From assembly GCA_016744975.1 (NCBI GenBank), contig JADGDI010000020.1, forward strand, positions 1 through 34,307: a stretch of 34,307 bases of DNA, in the 5' to 3' direction. A program made the position numbers and the translations under genes. The notes below the pieces were generated by a model. The model worked only from the letters and a program-made list of their open reading frames with translations. It did not search any database and was not told the origin of the DNA. The DNA is from Hyphomicrobiales bacterium (lineage in GTDB: Bacteria; Pseudomonadota; Alphaproteobacteria; Rhizobiales; OSC116). How positions within the stretch are numbered: the first letter of the stretch is position 1; each line of letters opens with the position of its first letter. Positions 27,876-34,307 of the stretch are shown here, one piece after another.

Positions 27876-28835
27876 ATGCTCACCTTTATTATCCGCCGAT
27901 TGCTTATTGTTGTGCCGATGCTATTTGTCATTAGCTTTTTGGTATATCTGGGTTTAGAGCTGACGCCTGGCGATGCTGTGTCGCATATGATAGACCCCGA
28001 AGTTGCAAGCCGAATTAGTGCCGAACAGCTTAGTGAAATGCGTGAAGCATTGGGGCTTAATAAATCTTTTCTTGAACGTTACTATATTTGGATCGTCAAT
28101 GTTTTGCAGGGTGATTTTGGTCATTCATTAGCCGGCGGCGTTCCGATTTCTGATATTGTATTTGACCGTTTGCCTGCAACTTTAGAGCTTTCCTTTATTG
28201 CGATTGTTTTTTCTACTATTTTTGGCTGCCTGCTTGGTGTGTTTAGCGCTTTGAAAAAAGGTAGTTTGACCGATAATTCCTTATCTGTTGTTGGTATGTT
28301 GGGTATTTCAATTCCTGAGTTTTTCTTTGGTTTGGTTGCATTGCTGATATTTGCGCTGAACTTACAGTGGTTGCCCATTGGCGGGCGCCTATTACCGGGT
28401 TATGAAACCATTTGGGATCGCTTGCCGCACATGGTTTTGCCTGGTTTTGTTTTGGCATTAATGATGACCGCTGGTGTGATGCGTTATTCTAGATCGGCCA
28501 TGTTGGATTCATTATCAAGAGATTTTATAAAAACGGCGCGTGCTAAGGGGTTGCCTGAATGGCGTATTAATTTTATTCACGGCTTTCGGGTGGCATTAAC
28601 GCCTGTTATCGTTCTGATTGGTTTTAGATTACCAACTTTAATCGGTGGGTCGGTTATTATTGAGCAGGTGTTTCAATGGCCAGGCATTGGCAATGAATTT
28701 ATAGCGGCTGTACGCGGGCAAGATTATCCATTGGTGATGATGATTGCTTTATTTTCAGTGTTTGCGGTGTTAATGGCGAGTTTAATCATTGATGTTTTGA
28801 CGGCATTGGTTGACCCAAGAGTAAGGTTAGATTAG
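27876..28835 (+). CDS. ABC transporter permease (DppB/OppB type)
   Basis: MLTFIIRRLLIVVPMLFVISFLVYLGLELTPGDAV, MRYSRSAMLDSLSRDFIKTARAKGL, VIIEQVFQWPGIGNEFIAAVRGQDYP. Confidence 0.92.
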   Translation: MLTFIIRRLLIVVPMLFVISFLVYLGLELTPGDAVSHMIDPEVASRISAEQLSEMREALGLNKSFLERYYIWIVNVLQGDFGHSLAGGVPISDIVFDRLPATLELSFIAIVFSTIFGCLLGVFSALKKGSLTDNSLSVVGMLGISIPEFFFGLVALLIFALNLQWLPIGGRLLPGYETIWDRLPHMVLPGFVLALMMTAGVMRYSRSAMLDSLSRDFIKTARAKGLPEWRINFIHGFRVALTPVIVLIGFRLPTLIGGSVIIEQVFQWPGIGNEFIAAVRGQDYPLVMMIALFSVFAVLMASLIIDVLTALVDPRVRLD

Positions 28836-28841
28836 GTGATT

Positions 28842-29759
28842 ATGATGTCAAAAAGCGCATTGGATAAAAAGTTTGATCGCATTAGGTCTTTAGAAGAAGC
28901 TGGTAAGCTAAAACCGTTAACAGGCAGTCGTGCGCTTCGCAAAATGCTCAATAACCGCCTTGCATTAATTGGGCTTATTGTGTTTTTAGTCATTTTGCTG
29001 GCATCGATATTTGCACCTTTATTAACCGCTCACAATCCGATGAAAATTAATTTACGTGATATGCTGCAGGCGCCATCGTTTGAACATATATTGGGGACAG
29101 ATAAAACTGGACGCGATGTCTTTGCTCGGATTTTATATGGTGGTCGAATTTCAATTTTGGTTGGCCTAGGCAGTGCATTAATTGGTGCATTTATTGGTGT
29201 AGGAATTGGTTGTTTTGCGGGCTATAAAGGCGGATGGATTGACGTTGCGGCGTTGCGACTGTCTGAAATATTCATGGCTTTCCCACAAATTATTTTAGTA
29301 TTGCTATTGGTTTCGATAGTTGGGCAAAGCTTGATTAACCTCATGCTAATTTTTGTATTAACTGGTTGGGGGGCGATGTATCGCCTTACGCGTGCGCGGG
29401 TGTTGTCACTGCGTGAAGAAGAATATGTGCAGGCATTACAAAGCTTTGGCTTATCAACATGGCTTATTTGTTACAAGCATATTTTGCCAAATGCTTTAGG
29501 GCCAATTGCGGTGAATATTACCCTAACGACGGCTATGTTTATTCTTGCGGAAGCTGGCTTGAGTTTTTTAGGCCTTGGTGTGCCGCCGAGCATTCCAACT
29601 TGGGGTAATATTTTAATTGTTGCGCAAGATTTGCGAGTTTTACAAAATAACTGGTGGCTTTGGTTGCCTGTTGGTATGGTGATTTCTTTATTTGTCATGG
29701 CGGTTAATTTTATTGGCGATGGTTTGCGCGATTCTGCTGACCCAACATTACAAGGGTGA
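28842..29759 (+). CDS. ABC transporter permease (DppC/OppC type)
   Basis: HILGTDKTGRDVFARILYGGRISILVG, LTRARVLSLREEEYVQALQSFG, AEAGLSFLGLGVPPSIPTWGNIL, NFIGDGLRDSADP. Confidence 0.92.
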   Translation: MMSKSALDKKFDRIRSLEEAGKLKPLTGSRALRKMLNNRLALIGLIVFLVILLASIFAPLLTAHNPMKINLRDMLQAPSFEHILGTDKTGRDVFARILYGGRISILVGLGSALIGAFIGVGIGCFAGYKGGWIDVAALRLSEIFMAFPQIILVLLLVSIVGQSLINLMLIFVLTGWGAMYRLTRARVLSLREEEYVQALQSFGLSTWLICYKHILPNALGPIAVNITLTTAMFILAEAGLSFLGLGVPPSIPTWGNILIVAQDLRVLQNNWWLWLPVGMVISLFVMAVNFIGDGLRDSADPTLQG

Positions 29760-29763
29760 TATA

Positions 29764-30759
29764 ATGACAAGTGATATTGCACTCAGTGTAAAAGATTTGA
29801 AAACATATTTTTATACCAATAACCGCTGTAACAAAGCGATAAATGGGGTTTCATTTGATATTCGGCGCGGTAAAACTTTATGTATCGTTGGCGAGAGTGG
29901 TTGCGGAAAATCTGTGACGGCATCAACCATTATGCAATTATTACCTACTTTATCGCGCATTGAAGCAGGTAGTATTACCTATCATGCTGAGCGCGGGGAT
30001 ATTCGAATTGACCAGTTAGCGCGTAATGGTGCGGAGATTCGAAAAATTCGCGGTGCAGAAATTGCGATGATTTTTCAAGATCCGATGACGGCTTTAAACC
30101 CCGTTTACACTATTGGGTTTCAGATAGAAGAAAGCCTCAAATATCATACAGATTTAAGCTTAAAAGAAATTAAAAAGAAGGCGATTGATCTGCTAAGAGA
30201 TATGGGTATACCGATGCCAGAAAAGCGGGTTGATGAATATCCGCATCAATTTTCGGGCGGGATGCGGCAGCGGGCGATGATTGCCATGGCCATGTCTTGC
30301 AACCCTAAAATACTAATTGCAGATGAGCCAACCACGGCATTGGATGTGACCATTCAAGCGCAAATTTTTAAGCTAATGGACAAGCTTAAAGCCGAGCATG
30401 ATACAGCAATAATGCTGATTACTCACGATATGGGGGTTGTTGCTGAATTGGCGGATGAAGTGGCGGTGATGTATATGGGTAATATTGTTGAAGCAGGCAG
30501 TGTAGATGATGTATTGCGCAGCCCAAAACACCCCTATACCCGTGCTTTGCTGGATTCTATCCCTGTGCTTGGCCAGGGTAAAAAACAAGCTATTAAAGCC
30601 ATTAAAGGGGCGACGCCAGACCCATATGAACGGCCAAATGGCTGTAGTTTTGCTCCTAGATGTGATTTTGCGACCAAAGAATGTGATGTGATGCCAGATG
30701 AAGAATATATCAGCAAAAGTCATAGAATAATGTGTGCCAATTATAAGGCGGTATCTTAA
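29764..30759 (+). CDS. ABC transporter ATP-binding protein (DppD/OppD type)
   Basis: Walker [20 protein letters not shown], signature [15 protein letters not shown], Walker [16 protein letters not shown]-terminal [14 protein letters not shown] motif. Confidence 0.94.
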   Translation: MTSDIALSVKDLKTYFYTNNRCNKAINGVSFDIRRGKTLCIVGESGCGKSVTASTIMQLLPTLSRIEAGSITYHAERGDIRIDQLARNGAEIRKIRGAEIAMIFQDPMTALNPVYTIGFQIEESLKYHTDLSLKEIKKKAIDLLRDMGIPMPEKRVDEYPHQFSGGMRQRAMIAMAMSCNPKILIADEPTTALDVTIQAQIFKLMDKLKAEHDTAIMLITHDMGVVAELADEVAVMYMGNIVEAGSVDDVLRSPKHPYTRALLDSIPVLGQGKKQAIKAIKGATPDPYERPNGCSFAPRCDFATKECDVMPDEEYISKSHRIMCANYKAVS

Positions 30760-30760
30760 T

Positions 30761-31765
30761 ATGACGGTTCAGAAAACCATTCTTGAAATTCGCGATTTGG
30801 AGCTTCATTTTCCTGTTAGACAAGGGGTGTTCAAAAAGGTTAGGGGGCATGTCAAGGCAGTTGATGGCATAAATTTGGATATATTAAAGGGTGAAATATT
30901 GGGTTTGGTTGGTGAAAGTGGTTGCGGAAAGACCACTTTGGGCAAATCTATTTTACAATTGATCCGCCCTACCAATGGCAATGTTATTTATAATGCTAAG
31001 GATGAGACGGTTGACTTATGTGCTTTAAGTGATGCTGAAATGTCGGCACATCGGAAAAATTTACAAATTGTATTTCAAGACCCGCATTCGTCTTTAAACC
31101 CTGCATTTACGATCTATGGTTCTTTACAAGATCCACTTAAAAAATACGGTGTGAAATCGGCCAAAGAGCGGCGTAGAATTATTGGTGACTTGCTTGAAGC
31201 GGTTAACTTGCGGCGTGATTATATGGATAGATACCCGCATGAATTCTCTGGTGGGCAGCGCCAACGCATTGGTATTGCTAGGGCTTTATTGGTTGACCCT
31301 GAGTTGATCGTATGTGATGAAGCGGTGAGTGCGCTTGATGTTTCTATTCAAGCCCAAGTGCTGCAATTATTGTTGGATTTGCGAGCTAAACGGGATTTAA
31401 CCTATATTTTTATTACCCATGATTTGAGCGTAACTGAATATATTTGCGACCGAATTGCGGTAATGTATCTTGGTAAGATTGTTGAATTGGCCGATGCGGA
31501 GGACTTATATAAGAACACTTTGCACCCTTATACAGAAGCGTTGCTTTCGGCTATTCCTGTGGCGGATTTGGATCGCAAGTCCAACCGTATTGTTTTGGAA
31601 GGGGATGTGCCTAGCCCAATGAACCCGCCAACGGGCTGTCCATTTCACCCTAGATGCCATAAGGCGATTGCGAAATGTAAAACTCATATTCCTGAATTTA
31701 AAATATCGGTTAATAATGATGATGTGAACCATTATGCGGCTTGTCATTTGTTGGATGAAACTTAA
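30761..31765 (+). CDS. ABC transporter ATP-binding protein (DppF/OppF type)
   Basis: Walker A GESGCGKT, FQDPHSSLNPAF, signature FSGGQRQRIGIARAL, Walker B LIVCDEAVSALDVS; C-terminal CPFHPRCHKAIAKC. Confidence 0.94.
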   Translation: MTVQKTILEIRDLELHFPVRQGVFKKVRGHVKAVDGINLDILKGEILGLVGESGCGKTTLGKSILQLIRPTNGNVIYNAKDETVDLCALSDAEMSAHRKNLQIVFQDPHSSLNPAFTIYGSLQDPLKKYGVKSAKERRRIIGDLLEAVNLRRDYMDRYPHEFSGGQRQRIGIARALLVDPELIVCDEAVSALDVSIQAQVLQLLLDLRAKRDLTYIFITHDLSVTEYICDRIAVMYLGKIVELADAEDLYKNTLHPYTEALLSAIPVADLDRKSNRIVLEGDVPSPMNPPTGCPFHPRCHKAIAKCKTHIPEFKISVNNDDVNHYAACHLLDET

Positions 31766-31794
31766 GGAATATAAGGGTAGAATATTTAAAATAA

Positions 31795-32715
31795 TTATTC
31801 AATATTTGCCAGTACGCCAATTAATGCAGCATTCTTGCCAAGCTTTGCTTTAACAATTTTTGGTCTGAAAATCTCTGGCTCATGCTTAAGTGCTTGCATC
31901 ACTAAGCTTAAATAACCCTCTGCCAAGCCAATGCTGCCACCAATGGCAATGATATCTAAGCCTAAAATTGCGTTTAAATTTACGCAAAGTTCTGCGATTG
32001 CATTTGCAGATTGGATGACAATTTTTGTTGCCCAAACTTCACCCGCCAAATGGGCATCAAAAACATCTTTGCCGCTATTTACTGATTGGCCTGCTCGCCG
32101 AGCTATTTTAGCAAGCGCGTTGCCTGATGCAATGCTCTCGACCGTGTGTTGGCGCCCACTGCCGCATTTATCGGTTGCAAATTTTGAACTGGTAAAACCG
32201 ATATGCCCAGCTAAACCATTGTCTGAGGTTAGGGGGTTGCCGTCTATTATAATGCCGCCACCAACGCCTGTTGAAACGGTAATGAATGCAGCGCGCTGAT
32301 AGCCCTTTGCCGCGCCTGATATATATTCTCCAACCATTGCTGCTGTGGCGTCATTTTGAATGTTGACTGGGCGGGATAGTTTTTTTTGCAACATTTCTTT
32401 AAGTGGTACATTGGTAACTTCCGTTAGGGTTTTGCTGTTTACTGCTTGCCAAATGCCTTGCTTAGTAACCCGTCCTGCAAGTGCGACGGATATTTTATCA
32501 TTTGCTTGTATAGAAAGCTGATTTAAAAGCTGCATTATGTCATAAATTTGCCCGTCGATGGTTGCATTGCCTGCGGTTTTGGATTCAACATATTTTACAA
32601 TTTCGCCATTAATAATGCGAGAGGCGGAAATCTTTGTGCCACCAAAATCTACAGATAGGCCATTTATTTGGTGGCGTTTGAGGAATTGAACATTTGATGA
32701 CATTGATAATTCCAA
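31795..32715 (-). CDS. nanK: N-acetylmannosamine kinase (ROK family)
   Basis: VDFGGTKISASRI phosphate loop, NDATAAMVGEY, TVSTGVGGGIIIDG, AGHIGFTSS; between nanE and the sialic acid transporter genes. Confidence 0.87.
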   Translation of the reverse strand: MELSMSSNVQFLKRHQINGLSVDFGGTKISASRIINGEIVKYVESKTAGNATIDGQIYDIMQLLNQLSIQANDKISVALAGRVTKQGIWQAVNSKTLTEVTNVPLKEMLQKKLSRPVNIQNDATAAMVGEYISGAAKGYQRAAFITVSTGVGGGIIIDGNPLTSDNGLAGHIGFTSSKFATDKCGSGRQHTVESIASGNALAKIARRAGQSVNSGKDVFDAHLAGEVWATKIVIQSANAIAELCVNLNAILGLDIIAIGGSIGLAEGYLSLVMQALKHEPEIFRPKIVKAKLGKNAALIGVLANIE

Positions 32716-33420
32716 TCAAACTTTACTCTTAATTTGCTTTACAAACCATGTGGTTATATTTTCCACGCGGGTGATTGCACTGCCAACGGTAACCGCATTT
32801 GCGCCTTTTTGCATTGCTTGACCCGCAAGATCTGGGCTGTTAAAACGCCCTTCGGCCATGACAAAGCTGTTGAGTTTTGAAAATTGTTCAATTAGCTCAA
32901 AGTCAGGTAAAGCGTCTGATTCTGCGATATCATAGGCATAGCCTGAGAGAGTTGTGCCTATGATATCTGCACCTTCTTTGATTGCATTCATTGCGTCTGT
33001 CAAAGAGGCGCAATCGGCCATTGCTAGGCAGTTTAAGCTTTTTATTTCAGCAAGTAAATTTGCGGTGGTGGTTGGGCGAAGCCTGTCGGTGGCGTCATAT
33101 GCAATGATGTCTGCACCATTTTCGGCAAGGTTTTGAACGTCTGCAATATGGGGTGTGATGCGAATAGGCGAATCTTTTAGATCATGTTTAACTAAGCCAA
33201 TGATTGGTATTTTGACTTTTGAAGTGACGGCTTTTAAGTTTTCGATGCCTTCAATGCGTAATGCGCCAGCGCCCGCTATTTCAGCGGCTAGTGCCATGGA
33301 TACAACAATGGCTGGTTGATCCATTGGGCCATTGTCAATGGGTTGGCAAGAGACAACAAGCTGGCCGTTTAGTTGCTTTAAAATAGATGTTTTGTTTTTA
33401 TTTTTATGGGTTTTTGTCAT
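32716..33420 (-). CDS. nanE: N-acetylmannosamine-6-phosphate 2-epimerase
   Basis: LVVSCQPIDNGPMDQPAIVVSMALAAEIAGAGALRIEG, IPIIGLVKHDLKDSPIRITP, IIAYDATDRLRP, DIIGTTLSGY, FVMAEGRFNSPDLA. Confidence 0.94.
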   Translation of the reverse strand: MTKTHKNKNKTSILKQLNGQLVVSCQPIDNGPMDQPAIVVSMALAAEIAGAGALRIEGIENLKAVTSKVKIPIIGLVKHDLKDSPIRITPHIADVQNLAENGADIIAYDATDRLRPTTTANLLAEIKSLNCLAMADCASLTDAMNAIKEGADIIGTTLSGYAYDIAESDALPDFELIEQFSKLNSFVMAEGRFNSPDLAGQAMQKGANAVTVGSAITRVENITTWFVKQIKSKV

Positions 33421-33463
33421 TTCAAAATATTATCAGAACTTGACGATACTGTACACAGAAATT

Positions 33464-33482
33464 AATAAATTGCGCACCAAAA
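33464..33482. promoter_or_regulatory. Candidate regulator (NanR) operator AATAAATTGCGCACCAAAA
   Basis: Matches 25383-25401 at 17/19 positions; located upstream of nanE-nanK. Confidence 0.5.
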
Positions 33483-33569
33483 TATATATTTAGTTATCCA
33501 TATATCTTGCAAACTCTATGATGTTGATTTTTTCACTCTGATGAAAATGGCAACTAAAGCCGAGTATTC

Positions 33570-34307
33570 TCATGTAATTAATTTAGACTTATACATATGA
33601 GTTAAAAAAAGAAGGCTGATTATAAATGTCAAAATAAAGGTTGAATAAAGTACGATATTGATATCCTTGTTTATAAGTATGCCAACCAAAATAACAGCTG
33701 GAATGTTCAATGCCGTATTTATGGTTGATTGAATCGAGCTTATAGTCGATCTTTCAGTATTCTCGACAAGACCTTGAAAGTAAGTATAAGTTAATCTGGT
33801 AACAGTAGTAAGTATTATAATCGACATAGCAAATGAAACAATAAAAACAAAGTTACTAGTGCTTGCAAATACAATAAATGCTGCGATGGCTAGAGTTGTA
33901 AATGAAATAAATTTCAATACAAAATTGAACTTGAAATTTGTTAATAAAAGGTTCGCAATTAATTTAGAAACAATAACGCCACTAGTTGCGAATATTATAA
34001 AAATAGAATTGTCTACAGTAATTATTTGCCTTTGGTCATTTGTAAAAAAGTAAGCAATCCAGTAAGTGTTAATTACGGTTAGTAAGATTGAGAAACATAT
34101 TCCACTACTAAACATCAAGAGGTTACGTTTAGTTTCAAAAAATATTGGGTAAATCAGTTTTAGTGTTAATGGCTTCTCAGTTTGTTCATTAGTCTTATTT
34201 TTTGGCAACAAATAAAAACCTAATAAACTTAATGAAGTTAATGATGCGGCAAGAACAATCCATACTAGATTATCAAAATATATATAAAAATAAATAGCTA
34301 ACACATT
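33570..34307 (-). CDS. MFS-like multi-TM membrane protein, N-terminal part off the window
   Basis: About 8 hydrophobic helices; reading frame remains open to the right edge of the window. Confidence 0.6.
   Translation of the reverse strand, partial: NVLAIYFYIYFDNLVWIVLAASLTSLSLLGFYLLPKNKTNEQTEKPLTLKLIYPIFFETKRNLLMFSSGICFSILLTVINTYWIAYFFTNDQRQIITVDNSIFIIFATSGVIVSKLIANLLLTNFKFNFVLKFISFTTLAIAAFIVFASTSNFVFIVSFAMSIIILTTVTRLTYTYFQGLVENTERSTISSIQSTINTALNIPAVILVGILINKDINIVLYSTFILTFIISLLFLTHMYKSKLIT

Noticed and set aside
30373-30723. Minus-strand ORFs within the DppD-like gene
   Set aside because: Antisense shadows of a well-conserved ABC ATPase gene.
31931-32299. 122-aa plus-strand ORF opposite nanK
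   Set aside because: Antisense to nanK with low-complexity composition; no family signature.
1-34307. CRISPR arrays, tRNA or rRNA genes
   Set aside because: No regularly spaced repeats, cloverleaf sequences or rRNA segments recognised by eye in the window.

Overview
34.3 kb window from a low-GC bacterium; the gene content looks alphaproteobacterial (inference only). Left to right: an IS3-type transposase (orfA/orfB with an A7 slippery site, orfB broken by a short insertion); alpha/beta hydrolase; membrane PAS-GGDEF-EAL protein; DUF2147-like protein; a YeeE/YedE sulfur-transport pair with a palindromic operator region; DedA-family protein; SAM methyltransferase; small RRM protein; esterase; an AraC-family regulator with an in-frame stop; an oppA-oppB-oppC operon without ATPases, divergent from an XRE-cupin regulator, an Xaa-Pro aminopeptidase (M24) and a GNAT-like protein; two tandem HBM-type chemoreceptors; then a sialic-acid utilisation locus (nanM, nanA, nanR, five-gene peptide/SatABCD-type ABC transporter, nanK, nanE); and a truncated MFS-like gene at the right edge. 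The most striking observation is that the solute-binding protein of the sialic-acid locus (26196..27806) appears to be circularly permuted. Its signal peptide is followed directly by the canonical C-terminal half (DVRVRQAIAYAID...IPLYYQ...), and the canonical N-terminal half (KVLYTNTA...LAKSFSVSDDGMSLTFELKDGLKWHDGEALTAADV...) comes afterwards. The order is opposite to the ordinary OppA encoded in the same window. No alignments or database searches were run; family calls are by motif recognition.
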